From: Planctomycetota bacterium
GTDB lineage: Bacteria > Planctomycetota > UBA1135
Direction of reading: 5' to 3'
DNA length: 37,320 bases
Assembly (NCBI GenBank): GCA_002705055.1
Contig: PAHY01000056.1
Location: 1 to 37,320 of the forward strand
Shown here one piece after another: positions 8,426 through 17,571 of this stretch. The notes beneath the pieces are model-generated. The model was not told where the DNA came from. It did no database searches and saw nothing but the letters and a program-made list of their open reading frames with translations. A program made the translations under genes and the position numbers. Within the stretch, counting starts at the first letter, position 1, and each line of letters begins with the position of its first letter.

Positions 8426-9487
8426 GTGCGCTTCCTCCACGCCACCCTGCCCCCGCTCGCGGGCCTCGCGGTCGCCCTGATCCTGGGCGGATGCGCGAGC
8501 GCCCCGCCTGCTGATCCGCTGCCCTATCGCATCGAGGTCCAGGATGCCGGGCTCGGCGAGTCCTTCCGCGGCGCCAGCTTCGGCGTGGGAGGCCGCATGT
8601 GGAGCTCAGGGACGAGCGGGACGGTCCTGCATCGGGGCGGCCCCCGTGAAGGCTGGTCTCAAGCGCAGCTCCCTTCGGCCGGCGACCGCGACCTGCGGGA
8701 TATTGACGTGCGCCTCGACGGCCAGGTCTTCGCGATGGCCGCGGGCACCGGCCCCGACTCGGCGCTCTATCGCAGCGAAGGCGCGGTCGGCAACTGGCAG
8801 CAGGTCCTGGCCAACCCGGATGCCGAGGGCTTCTTTGACTCGCTGGCCTTCGACTCCGCCGGCGTCGGCCTGCTGGTCGGCGACCCGCTGCGCGGGAGCT
8901 TCACCTTCTTCCGCAGCCGGGATGGCCAGAGCTGGCAGCGCCTCGAGCGCGCGCGCTGCCCGACCGCCGCGGAGGGTGAGTACGCCTTCGCCGCCAGCGG
9001 CTCGATCTTGTTGGCGACCGCTCCGAACGAGTTCTGGTTCGCGACCGGCGGCAGCGCCAGCCACATCTGGCACACCGAAAGCGCGGGCGATGTCTGGTTC
9101 GACACCTCGGCCCCGGAGGTGGGCGGCGGTCCGTCCCAGGGCTGGTTCGGCCTGGGCCACGATGGCCGCGGCACCCTGATCGCCGTCGGGGGCGACTACG
9201 CGGCCCCGCAGCAGAGCTCGACCTTCGCCGTGCTGCGTGAAGGCACGGCCAGCTGGGAGACCGGCACCCTGCCCGGCTTCCGCAGCGCGGTCCAAGCGGT
9301 CCCCGGTCGGCCGGGCTACTGGGTGGCAGTCGGCTCGCACGGCGCCGACTGGTCGGCAGACGGCGGCAGCAGCTGGCAGCCTCTCGAGATTCCAGGCGGC
9401 CACGCGCTCGCCCCCGCCGGACCTTCGGCGGTGCTGGTCGTCGGCGGCCCGGAACAACCGCACCGAATCGTGCGCTTCCTCGACTGA
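8426..9487 (+). CDS. YCF48/BNR-type beta-propeller lipoprotein
   Basis: 353 residues from GTG 8426. The N-terminus is a clear lipoprotein signal (LAGLAVALILGGC, lipobox LGGC near residue 22) followed by ASAPPADPL. The mature region carries repeated propeller-blade motifs of the sialidase BNR or YCF48/photosystem-II-stability-factor type: SFRGASFGVGGRMWSSGTSGTV, ALYRSEGAVGNWQQV, FFRSRDGQSWQRL, HIWHTESAGDVWFDT, GADWSADGGSSWQPL. Planctomycete relatives are usually labelled oxidoreductase or photosystem II stability factor-like; no catalytic residues can be identified, so a binding or scaffold role is likely. Divergent from the transporter across a 58-nt spacer. Confidence 0.78.
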   Translation: MRFLHATLPPLAGLAVALILGGCASAPPADPLPYRIEVQDAGLGESFRGASFGVGGRMWSSGTSGTVLHRGGPREGWSQAQLPSAGDRDLRDIDVRLDGQVFAMAAGTGPDSALYRSEGAVGNWQQVLANPDAEGFFDSLAFDSAGVGLLVGDPLRGSFTFFRSRDGQSWQRLERARCPTAAEGEYAFAASGSILLATAPNEFWFATGGSASHIWHTESAGDVWFDTSAPEVGGGPSQGWFGLGHDGRGTLIAVGGDYAAPQQSSTFAVLREGTASWETGTLPGFRSAVQAVPGRPGYWVAVGSHGADWSADGGSSWQPLEIPGGHALAPAGPSAVLVVGGPEQPHRIVRFLD

Positions 9488-9509
9488 AGCTGCGCCACCC
9501 ACAGCGTGA

Positions 9510-9515
9510 TAGACT
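9510..9515 (+). promoter_or_regulatory. putative -10 (TAGACT) for PSD/DUF1501 pair A
   Basis: TAGACT lies 28 nt before GTG 9544 in the 56-nt gap after the propeller gene, similar in sequence and distance to the thyA hexamer. Confidence 0.35.
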
Positions 9516-9543
9516 CAAAACGCGCGCGAGCGTCTCGAAACCG

Positions 9544-12471
9544 GTGATTTCCCTGCTTCTCTCTCTGCTGGTCGCGCTCCCCCAGGAGCCGGTTCCTGCG
9601 GATTCCGACGAAGGCCTGCGGCTGTTCGAGGAACGGGTGCGCCCGATTCTGCAGAACAACTGCGTGGAGTGTCACAACCCCTCGCAGTCGAAGGGCGAGT
9701 TCGACCTGTCGACGCGCGAGGCTCTGCTGTTCGAAGGCGAGTTCGGTGCCTGGGTCGTTCCAGGCGACCCGGACGACTCCGAGCTGTTCTACCTGATCGA
9801 CCATGAGGACAAGCCCTTCATGCCGAAGGACGCGCCGCAGCTGTCGAAGGAGGATCGCGATGCGCTGCGCCGCTGGGTCGAGCTGGGCGCGCCCTACTCG
9901 GGCCCGATCGCCGAACAGGGCGGGATGCAGGTCACCGAGGCCGACCGCGAGCACTGGGCCTTCCGCCCGCTCGCCGAAGACACCGGCCGGTCGATCGATG
10001 CGCACCTGCAGGAAGCACTCGCGGAGCGCGGGCTGGCCATGGGCCCGCAGGCGGAGCCGCGCACCCTGCTACGCCGACTGACTCTGGATCTGACCGGACT
10101 TCCGCCCACCCCGAAGGTGATGGAGGCCTTCCTGGCAGCATGGGAACAGGACGCCGAGGCTGCGTACGCCGCCGCCGTGGACCGCCTGCTCGCGGATCCC
10201 GCCTACGGCGAGCGCTGGGGCCGGCACTGGCTGGACGCGGCGCGCTACGCCGACAGCGGCGGCTACGAGTTCGACGTCGAGCGCCCCGATGCCTGGCCGT
10301 ATCGCGATTGGGTGATCGAGGCCTACAACCAGGACCTCCCCTACGACGAGTTTCTGCAGCTGCAGCTGGCCGGCGACGAGCTGCAGCCGGGCAACCCCGC
10401 GGCCCACGCCGCCACCGGCTTCCTCACCGCGGGCCCGCGGATCACCAACCAGGAGACGATCCAGAACCGCTACGACGAGCTAGACGACATCGTCGCGACC
10501 ATCGGCTCGTCGATGATGGGCGTCACCCTGGGCTGCGCGCGCTGCCATGACCACAAGTTCGATCCGATCCCCACGCGCGACTACTACGCGATCCTAGGCG
10601 CGTTCAAGAACACCCGGACGGTCAAGCAGCCGATGCTGCCGCCGGCTGAACTCGCCGCCTATCGCGCCGAGAAGGCTGCCTTTGACGAACGGATGAGCGC
10701 CGCGCAGGCGGCCGCCGATCAGGCCAAGGATCAGATCCGCGATGCGATCGTCGCGCGCCGCCTCGGCAAGCTTGAGCTGACAGAGGAAGCGGCCCAGCTG
10801 TTGCTCGCTGAGCAGGATCCTGACCTGCCGATCTGGCGCTACACCCTGCGCAAGCCGGCCGACGATTGGTTCCAGGACGATTTTGACGACAGCGACTGGC
10901 CAGAAGGCGCGCCGGGCTTCGGCACGGCCGGCACCCCGGGCGCGCGCGTCGGCACCCAGTGGAAGAGCAAGAACATCTGGCTGCGCCGCGCCTTTGAACA
11001 TCGCTGGCTGCACATGTCGGATTACGGGCTGGCGATTCACCACGACGAGGACGTCGCGGTCTATCTGAACGGCGAGCTCATCTACGAAGCCGAGGGCTAC
11101 GTCACCGACTATCAGTTCGTGCCGCTGCCGCGCAAGGCGCTGGACCTGCTGCGGCCGATGCAGCGCAACGTCCTGGCGGTGCACTGCAAGCAGACGGTCG
11201 GCGGCCAGTACGTGGATGTGCACTTCGTCGACCGCGCGACCATGGCACCCCACCAGTCGCTGGCGGACCATGTCTTTGAAAGTCGCTGGCAGACCCTGCG
11301 CGATCAGTTCGGCGATGTGCTGCAGGTCAGCGACGAGCAGCTAAAGGAAGAAGCCAGCGCCGCCGAGGCCGCAGAGCTGGAGCGCCACCGCGCGGCGATC
11401 CAGGAGCTGCGGCGCGAGGAGCCGCGCGGCCCGCAGCGCGTCCTCTCGATTCAGGACAAGGGCCCGGAGCCGGAGAAGAACTGGCTATTGGCGCGCGGCA
11501 ACCCGCTCGATCCCAAGGACGAGCTGGATCTGGCTTTCCTGCAGGTCATCGGCCCGGCCAACCCGGAGGAAGCCGGCTTCCCGGTGCAGCCGCGGGTGGA
11601 CGGCCGGTCCAGCGGTCAGCGCACTTCGCTGGCCCAGTGGATGACCGACGTCGAGCGCGGCGCCGGCCGACTGGTGGCGCGCGTCGAGGCCAACCGAATC
11701 TGGCATCACCACTTTGGCGTCGGCCTGGTGACGACTCCGGGCGACTTCGGCACGATGGCCGACCCGCCCAGCCATCCGGCGCTGCTCGACGACCTGGCGC
11801 AGCGGCTGATCGCGCATGGCTGGAGCCGCAAAGCGCTGCACCGCGAGATCCTTCTTTCCGACGCTTATCGGCAGCAGGGTCAATGGACCCCGCAGCTGGA
11901 ACAGACTGACGGCGAGAACCGCCTCTGGTCCTATCGCCCGCCGGTGCGGCTCGAAGCCGAAGCCATCCGCGACTCCATCTTGGCCGTTTCGGGTGCGCTC
12001 AACCCCGAGATGGGCGGCCCGGGCGTGAGGCCCTGGATTCACCCCGATGCAATCGCGACGGGCTCGACCGAGAAGTGGCCCAAGGGCGTCGTCGATGGCC
12101 CCGCGACTTGGCGTCGGACGGTCTATGTCTTCCAGCGTCGCTCGGTGCTGATGCCCACGCTCGAGACCTTCGACCTGCCCAACGCCACGCAGTCCTGCAC
12201 CCGGCGCAACCGCACGACCACGCCCACTCAGGCGCTGGCGATGCTGAACAATCCCTTCATGCGCCAGCAGGCCAAACTGTTTGCTGCACGCCTCGAGCGC
12301 GAGGCCGGCGCGGATCGCGCCGATCAGGTGCAGCACGCCTTTGCCCTGGCCCTGGGCCGACCGCCCTCGGAGTCGGAGCTGGCTCAGTGCCTCAGCTTCC
12401 TCACCGACGAAACCCTGGCCGATCTCTGCCAGGTGCTGTTCAACCTGAACGAGTTCCTGTACCTGCCATGA
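9544..12471 (+). CDS. PSCyt1-DUF1549-DUF1553 secreted cytochrome protein (pair A)
   Basis: 975 residues from GTG 9544; no earlier in-frame start exists after the previous gene. A short signal (ISLLLSLLVALP) is followed by a planctomycete cytochrome c domain with heme motif CVECH at residue 40 and a distal-methionine candidate in KPFMPKD. DUF1549 begins near residue 175 ([14 protein letters not shown]) and contains a second heme-type motif, CARCH, at 331 in LGCARCHDHKFDPIP. A beta-sandwich insertion of about residues 440-565 (DDSDWPEGAPGFGT, VAVYLNGELIYEAEGY) resembles galactose-binding-like modules. DUF1553 follows (ARVEANRIWHHHFGVGLV, RKALHREILLSDAYRQ, RRNRTTTPTQALAMLNN). Probably periplasmic, with an electron-transfer or oxidative role in complex-carbohydrate use inferred only from the family. 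It overlaps the DUF1501 gene by ATGA. Confidence 0.92.
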   Translation: MISLLLSLLVALPQEPVPADSDEGLRLFEERVRPILQNNCVECHNPSQSKGEFDLSTREALLFEGEFGAWVVPGDPDDSELFYLIDHEDKPFMPKDAPQLSKEDRDALRRWVELGAPYSGPIAEQGGMQVTEADREHWAFRPLAEDTGRSIDAHLQEALAERGLAMGPQAEPRTLLRRLTLDLTGLPPTPKVMEAFLAAWEQDAEAAYAAAVDRLLADPAYGERWGRHWLDAARYADSGGYEFDVERPDAWPYRDWVIEAYNQDLPYDEFLQLQLAGDELQPGNPAAHAATGFLTAGPRITNQETIQNRYDELDDIVATIGSSMMGVTLGCARCHDHKFDPIPTRDYYAILGAFKNTRTVKQPMLPPAELAAYRAEKAAFDERMSAAQAAADQAKDQIRDAIVARRLGKLELTEEAAQLLLAEQDPDLPIWRYTLRKPADDWFQDDFDDSDWPEGAPGFGTAGTPGARVGTQWKSKNIWLRRAFEHRWLHMSDYGLAIHHDEDVAVYLNGELIYEAEGYVTDYQFVPLPRKALDLLRPMQRNVLAVHCKQTVGGQYVDVHFVDRATMAPHQSLADHVFESRWQTLRDQFGDVLQVSDEQLKEEASAAEAAELERHRAAIQELRREEPRGPQRVLSIQDKGPEPEKNWLLARGNPLDPKDELDLAFLQVIGPANPEEAGFPVQPRVDGRSSGQRTSLAQWMTDVERGAGRLVARVEANRIWHHHFGVGLVTTPGDFGTMADPPSHPALLDDLAQRLIAHGWSRKALHREILLSDAYRQQGQWTPQLEQTDGENRLWSYRPPVRLEAEAIRDSILAVSGALNPEMGGPGVRPWIHPDAIATGSTEKWPKGVVDGPATWRRTVYVFQRRSVLMPTLETFDLPNATQSCTRRNRTTTPTQALAMLNNPFMRQQAKLFAARLEREAGADRADQVQHAFALALGRPPSESELAQCLSFLTDETLADLCQVLFNLNEFLYLP

Positions 12472-13925
12472 GCGAACTTCCCCCACGCCTCACGACCTCG
12501 CGCCGCGAGTTCCTGCGCCGCGCCGGCGGCGGCTTTGGTTCGCTTGCTCTGACCGATCTGATGCTCCGGGACGGCCGCCTGCTGGCCCAGGAAGCCGCCG
12601 GCCAGGACCCCAAGCCCTTCGGCAAGGGCGGCGGCGTCAAGGCGAACGGCCTGCATCACGAGCCGAAGGCCAAGTCGGTCATCTACCTGTTCCTGTACGG
12701 CGGGCCGAGCGGGATCGACACCTTCGACCCCAAGCCGATGCTCGACAAGCTGGACGGGCAGACGCCGCCCGAAGGCATCGACACCTTCTTCAAGGACAAC
12801 GGCAACCTGATGAAGTCGCCGTACACCTTCAAGCAGTACGGCGAGACCGGCCGCTGGGTCTGCAATATGCTGCCGCACCTCGCGGAGCACGTCGATGACA
12901 TGGCCTTCCTGCAGGGCATGCACTGCTCCAGCAACAACCACGCGCCGGCGCTGCTGCACCTGAACACCGGTCTGCCCCGGGTGGGCTTCCCGTCGATGGG
13001 CTCGTGGCTCAGCTATGGGCTGGGCTGTGAAACCCAGGATCTGCCTGGCTTCATCGTGATGTACGACTGGCGCGGCGGCCCGATCGCCGGCCCGCAGAAC
13101 TGGGGCACCGGTTTCCTGCCCAGCCGCTACCAGGCCACCCCCTTCCGCGCTGGCGGCACGCCGATTCTCAACCTGGCCCGCCCGGAAGACGTCAGCGAGC
13201 GCACTCAGCGCGCGCAGCTTGATCTGCTGGCGCAGATCAACCGCGAGCACCTCGACCATCACCCTGGGCAGACCGATCTCGAAGCGCGCATCGAGTCCTA
13301 CGAGCTCGCCAGCCGCATGCAGCTGGCGGCGCCCGAGGCGATCGACCTGGATCAGGAGTCCGAAGCCACCAAGGAGCTGTACGGCCTCAACGACAAGCGC
13401 AGCGAGTACTTCGGCAAGCAGTGCCTAGCGGCGCGGCGGCTCGTCGAGCGCGGCGTACGCACCATCCAGCTTTACTCCGGCGGCGGCCACCAGCAGGAGA
13501 GCTGGGACGCCCACTTCGGCCTCAAGGACAACATGGACGAGCACTGCCCCGAGATCGACAAGCCGATCGCCGGGCTGCTCACCGACCTCAAGCAGCGCGG
13601 GCTGCTGGACTCGACCCTGGTCGTCTGGGGCGGCGAGTTCGGCCGGATGCCGATGTCCCAGGGCAAGAACGGCGGCCGCGACCACAACCCCGACGGCTTC
13701 CTGATGTGGATGGCCGGCGGCGGCGTCAAGGCCGGCGCCAGCTACGGCGAGACCGACGACATCGGCTGGCAGGCCGTCGAAGGCCGCACCTCGGTGAATG
13801 ACCTGCACGCCACGATCCTGCATCTGATGGGGATCGATCACGAACGCTTGACCTATCGCTTCAATGGGCGGGATTTCCGTCTGACTGATGTGGCGGGGCG
13901 GGTTGTGAACGAAGTGTTGGCTTAG
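12468..13925 (+). CDS. DUF1501 family Tat-exported protein (pair A)
   Basis: 485 residues from ATG 12468, sharing ATGA with the upstream stop, so translation is probably coupled. The N-terminus has a twin-arginine motif (TSRREFLRR) and a short hydrophobic stretch (GGGFGSLALTDLM). The core is DUF1501, which has an alkaline-phosphatase/sulfatase-like fold: YLFLYGGPSGIDTFDPKP, the DMAFLQGMHCSSNNHAPAL segment, LVVWGGEFGRMP, GRDHNPDGFLMWMAGGGVKAG, and the C-terminal LHATILHLMGIDHERLTYRFNGRDFRL. The family has no established biochemical activity. It is always found beside PSD cytochromes in this phylum and probably acts in the same periplasmic complex or pathway. Confidence 0.92.
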   Translation: MSELPPRLTTSRREFLRRAGGGFGSLALTDLMLRDGRLLAQEAAGQDPKPFGKGGGVKANGLHHEPKAKSVIYLFLYGGPSGIDTFDPKPMLDKLDGQTPPEGIDTFFKDNGNLMKSPYTFKQYGETGRWVCNMLPHLAEHVDDMAFLQGMHCSSNNHAPALLHLNTGLPRVGFPSMGSWLSYGLGCETQDLPGFIVMYDWRGGPIAGPQNWGTGFLPSRYQATPFRAGGTPILNLARPEDVSERTQRAQLDLLAQINREHLDHHPGQTDLEARIESYELASRMQLAAPEAIDLDQESEATKELYGLNDKRSEYFGKQCLAARRLVERGVRTIQLYSGGGHQQESWDAHFGLKDNMDEHCPEIDKPIAGLLTDLKQRGLLDSTLVVWGGEFGRMPMSQGKNGGRDHNPDGFLMWMAGGGVKAGASYGETDDIGWQAVEGRTSVNDLHATILHLMGIDHERLTYRFNGRDFRLTDVAGRVVNEVLA

Positions 13926-13954
13926 GGGTGAGGGGGATCTGACGGAGCCTGCCA

Positions 13955-14031
13955 CGGTACGAAGCCGGCGAAAAGCGGTCGGCGCGCAAGCGCGCCTCCT
14001 ACGCTTTGTCGCCAGTTCGCACCGGGCGCGG
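13955..14031. repeat. palindromic repeat element, copy 1 (REP/MITE-like)
   Basis: A three-tier palindrome starting 29 nt after the DUF1501 stop: CGGTACGAA (13955-13963) with TTCGCACCG (14016-14024); GGCGA (13967-13971) with TCGCC (14009-14013); AAAGCG (13972-13977) with CGCTTT (14002-14007); and an apical hairpin GGCGCGC/GCGCGCC (13981-13996) with an AA loop. Bases 13993-14031 match 17572-17610 in inverted orientation at 36 of 39 positions. It lies between convergent genes, so it could also terminate transcription from both sides. The rest of the 165-nt gap (13926-14090) shows nothing else recognisable. Confidence 0.75.
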
Positions 14032-14090
14032 CTCCTTCCTCACCCTCTCCTGGGCACGCCTTCGCGGGTACTGCGGTAGGGGTGTCGTCC

Positions 14091-15719
14091 TTAGAGTTCG
14101 GAGACGTGAATGCCCGTCTTTGGGTCGTAGCGAATGACGACCCAGCGCATGGGGAAATCGTATTCGTAGCTCGGGGAGTCGGCGCGAGGGAATGGGATAG
14201 CCGTCCATGCTTCCCAAGAGGAACTGAGTGGGCTCGACCAGAGAAGGTCCCGCTGCGATTCGGAGAGAGATTCCTCGTGGATGGCGCCTGTGATCCAGAC
14301 GTCATGGGTCATACGTAAGTCGGCTGCCTCTTCCTCGCTGAGGGGGCGACCGGGAAGTTTTTTGCGCGGGAGTTCGATATGGATGACGCACGACATGCTT
14401 TCCGGTGGGGAAACCCACAGGGTCGCGAGGTCGGAATGACCGTCTTGACTCCAGTACCACTCTTCGCCATTGCTTGGCTGCAGGAAAGCGAGGTCGACGT
14501 GGAATCCATTTGCGTCCGCTTCGACGAGCATGGGCCAGTCATGGACCATCGTGAGCGTCGAGGTCTCGGTCAGGCGACCTGAACGCCGGTGTTGCTCATA
14601 GAGCGGCACGTCTTCGAAGACAGGACGTTCGGGGACGAGGCATACCCCGCGGTCTTCGTGCCAATGCAGACGAAGCCAAGTAGGTCGAGGCTGGAGTTGG
14701 GAGTCGCTGGGCCAAGTGCTTGGAATCCAAAGCTGCCATCTTTGCTGACTGGGGTCGCCGAGATCGCGAAGGAGAAATCGCCCGCTTCGCTGTTCACCTG
14801 GTGCCCAAGTCTCATGGCCGCTTGCCGCCCCTGCTGGAACGGGAACCTCAGGAAACTCGGTCAGAAACGCTCTTCGCGCATACCACGTGATCTCCATACC
14901 CGGGGTCGCAGGGAGCTCCCAGCGCCATGGCTCATCATCGCGGACCAACTGAAACCGGATCTCCTCGACGGAGCGATTCTCGAGCTCCCAGATCACCCAG
15001 GCCCCCTCTCGGCGAAACTCAAGGCGCGCATGGCCGGAGAGCGGACCAAGCTGGAATGGAATGTGCCCGGTTCGAGTGAAGTGCCCTGCGTCGCTCGCCT
15101 CTTCGCCATTGCATTGCAGGGATGGCTGCCGCCCGAGCTCCCAGCGCACCGTGAGCTTCGTCTTCGCGAAGGTATCGAGAGCCTCAGGGGCGACGCGACA
15201 TGGAAGGTACCAGTCGAGCGTGCATTGCAGCTTCCGAGGCCGCGTTCCGGCCCACGCCCAATCCTCGGAGTCTCCTTCGGACAGATCACAAAGCAAGACG
15301 CGAAATGACCGCGAACTTCCGGGCGCAAGATACGCGCGCTCCAACCATCCATCCTCGGTCCAAACGGGAGTCACAGGTCCATGGGAGAGAATGTCCCCTC
15401 CCCAGCGCAGCAGGCGTTGTTCCTCCTCATAGCTCCCACCTGGGACCGGTCGCCACCACAAGGGAGATGCGCTCTCGTTCCGAAACTCACCGCGCAGTTC
15501 GAGCCCCTCCATCGTGCGAATGAGACGAGCCTCGACCCACCCTGCGCCACAGGTCCCGCGAGCCCCACCCAAATCCTCGATCACACCATCCGACCTGAGG
15601 TAGCCCATGTCTGGTTCGACTCGGCCCTCAGGCCAGATCAGCACCGGCGGATCCTGGGTCTGCGATGCGGCAGGGAGCGCGAACAGAGTCCAAGCCAGAA
15701 ACAGGAACGACCAGTTCAT
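14091..15719 (-). CDS. secreted protein of unknown family (paralogue 1)
   Basis: 542 residues from ATG 15719, which begins a signal peptide (MNWSFLFLAWTLFALPAAS). An upstream in-frame start at 15758 would put 13 polar residues before the signal. I do not recognise the family. The sequence is rich in Trp, Glu and Arg and reads as repeated beta-sandwich-like segments: an N-terminal GLELRGEFRNESASPLWWRP, an internal GAWVIWELENRSVEEIRFQL, and a C-terminal WVVIRYDPKTG. It is homologous over its full length to the interrupted gene at 15799-17463, 79 nt upstream on the same strand. Spot counts of 60-nt lines give 58-60% GC, below the surrounding genes, with more AGG, AGA and CGA codons, which suggests a different history. 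Function unknown; probably periplasmic or surface. Confidence 0.72.
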   Translation of the reverse strand: MNWSFLFLAWTLFALPAASQTQDPPVLIWPEGRVEPDMGYLRSDGVIEDLGGARGTCGAGWVEARLIRTMEGLELRGEFRNESASPLWWRPVPGGSYEEEQRLLRWGGDILSHGPVTPVWTEDGWLERAYLAPGSSRSFRVLLCDLSEGDSEDWAWAGTRPRKLQCTLDWYLPCRVAPEALDTFAKTKLTVRWELGRQPSLQCNGEEASDAGHFTRTGHIPFQLGPLSGHARLEFRREGAWVIWELENRSVEEIRFQLVRDDEPWRWELPATPGMEITWYARRAFLTEFPEVPVPAGAASGHETWAPGEQRSGRFLLRDLGDPSQQRWQLWIPSTWPSDSQLQPRPTWLRLHWHEDRGVCLVPERPVFEDVPLYEQHRRSGRLTETSTLTMVHDWPMLVEADANGFHVDLAFLQPSNGEEWYWSQDGHSDLATLWVSPPESMSCVIHIELPRKKLPGRPLSEEEAADLRMTHDVWITGAIHEESLSESQRDLLWSSPLSSSWEAWTAIPFPRADSPSYEYDFPMRWVVIRYDPKTGIHVSEL

Positions 15720-15798
15720 CCCACGCGTTTTGCAATCGCTATGCCAAGACTCCAGCATCGAAACGTCGGATTCCGTTCTCGATAAGAAACGCCTCGCT

Positions 15799-17463
15799 CT
15801 ATTTGCTGACGATCACGCGTTCGAAGCGTGGGCCGGTTTCTGGGTCGCTGATGACGCGCCACCATTCTGCTTGGAGGTCGGTGGGCTGAGTGGGCGGGGT
15901 GGCCGTGGGGATGGGGAGCGGCAGGATGAGTTCCCAGCGCTGGGGCTGGCGGGAGCTCATCCAGCGTTCGCGATCGTCGCCGTCTAGATCCCAGTAGAAC
16001 TCGTACATGGTGATGCCCTCGAAGATGTCACCTGGCTTGAGGGGGTCGATCTCGTCGTGGCTCGCCCAGCTTGGGGGGCTTGCGGCCGGAGGGAGTTCGG
16101 AGAGGTGGGGCGTGCCGGGGGCGCGCTCGTGTCCGGGATATTGGATCCAGATGGGTGTGGCACCTTGCCAGTACTTGAGCTCATCTTGGACCCAGACCTT
16201 CTCCTTGCCTTTCACGAGGAAGCGGAGATCGACCTCAGAGAAGGAGCGGGTGGCAACCCCGACCGCGTCCATGCCGTGGTAGTCGAAGACAGCGGTGTAG
16301 GAGCTCTCGGAGACTTCCCAGCCGTAAGGCATCCAGCCTCGGCGCCTGGAGTAGTCCGCAAAGGGATCGTCGAATCCCACGCTGGCACCCAGCTCGGGGT
16401 CCCAGAAGGCGTGGAACAGGGTCGGCACCCGGCCGCCCGACGCGCTCCGGGGTAGGTCGCAGGGAAAGCGCGCGTGCCAGCGCTCGCCTTGGGTCAGGCT
16501 GACGCCCGGGATCCGCAGCCTTCCGCGGCGGGTCTCACCCGGTTGCCACCACTCCTGCTCAAGCTGGCTGGCATTCTGTTGCCCGCTGTAGACCACGGGC
16601 GGATCCACGAAGCACTCCTCCAGGTCCCAGCGGGCGACGGGCTCACGCCCCCCGAACTGCACTTCCCAGATCTCGTCCGGCCGACGAAGGGGCAGGAAGG
16701 CGACGCGTTCGCCGGATGCGTTGGTCCATTCCCACTGCAGCTCCACCCCCCCGTCGACTTCAACGAAATGGACCCGACCGCGCAGGGGTCCGTAGGCGCA
16801 CGGAAGCTCGGTCGGCTCGCGATATCGGGGCCGCTCCGCGAAGGGATCGTAATGCGGCAGATAGATCGGCTCTTCGTCGACCAGGAAGGCGATGCGCCTT
16901 CCATCCCGATGCCAAGCCAGCAGGACGAGGTCCTGTTCGAAGGCCAAGGTGCGCTCCGGCGGCGTATCGCGCGGCAGACAGAACTCTTCGTAGATCGCGA
17001 CCTGCTCGAGGCGTTTCAGATCCGCGGACCTCCGCATGAGCCAGCCGCCGTCGTCCTCTCCCTTGCCCTGATGCACCACGGGGAACTCAAAATACCGCGA
17101 CTCACCCGGATCGATCCGCCAGTTGTCGAGCTAGTGCTTGGAGGTCGCCACGCTGTCCTCCATCGTGCAGCCCACCCCCATCGAAGCGAGGTGGCGCCGT
17201 GGCTCCTCGCCCACCACCGTCGGCGGCACCACCGTTCCATACCCGATGCAGCCGATGCCCGTCCCGCGCCACCACAGAGGGCCATCCGATCGATTGACCA
17301 GCCGCCCGTGCGCGCGCAGCGCATCCGACTCCATCTCAAACCAGACCTCGACCGTCCCCTTGCCCGCCTCACAAACCGCGTCAGGCGCACGACTTGCAAA
17401 CAGATCCTCCCTCTCCTGAGGCGCGCAGAACGCAATCGCAAACAGCAGGGCAAGCTCCACCAT
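15799..17463 (-). pseudogene. secreted protein of unknown family (paralogue 2), interrupted by an in-frame TAG
   Basis: Starts at ATG 17463 with a signal peptide (MVELALLFAIAFCAPQ) and stays in one frame to TAG 15799-15801, except for a single TAG at 17131-17133. Removing that codon gives about 553 residues, matching the 542 of the neighbouring paralogue. Sequence on both sides of the stop aligns: SDGPLWWRG before it with SASPLWWRP, and LDNWRIDPGESRYF after it with LERAYLAPGSSRSF. The paralogue has a tryptophan exactly at the stop position, so one TGG-to-TAG change explains the break. The C-terminal part ends WWRVISDPETG, like WVVIRYDPKTG in the paralogue. Reading the two halves as separate genes would be wrong. 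The alternatives are a sequencing error or suppression; the function is unknown in any case. Confidence 0.75.
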
Positions 17464-17468
17464 GCCCC

Positions 17469-17474
17469 ACGCTA
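17469..17474 (-). promoter_or_regulatory. -10-like TAGCGT 5 nt before the paralogue 2 ATG
   Basis: On the minus strand TAGCGT is followed by 5 nt and ATG 17463. The spacing is one base shorter than the main set of leaderless candidates. Confidence 0.25.
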
Positions 17475-17571
17475 ACAACTCAACCCGCAGCAGTTACCGC
17501 CCAGGCCACAACCAAACCCCACCACCCTCCTCAACAGACCCTCCGCCGGGTGGAATGATGAGCGAAGTGGA

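Noticed and set aside
8368..8445. Longer N-terminus of the AI-2E transporter starting at 8445
   Set aside because: It would overlap the divergent lipoprotein start and add a polar, non-conserved stretch before the first membrane helix.
12075..12467. A 131-residue N-terminal extension of the DUF1501 gene of pair A
   Set aside because: It lies entirely within the preceding DUF1553 coding region in another frame; the ATG at 12468 gives a Tat signal and a 4-nt overlap.
17131..17133. Pyrrolysine or a reassigned TAG codon
   Set aside because: TAG ends several intact genes here, such as folA at 5242 and the gene at 3810, and no Pyl machinery is visible; the paralogue has Trp at this position, so a simple substitution is the better explanation.
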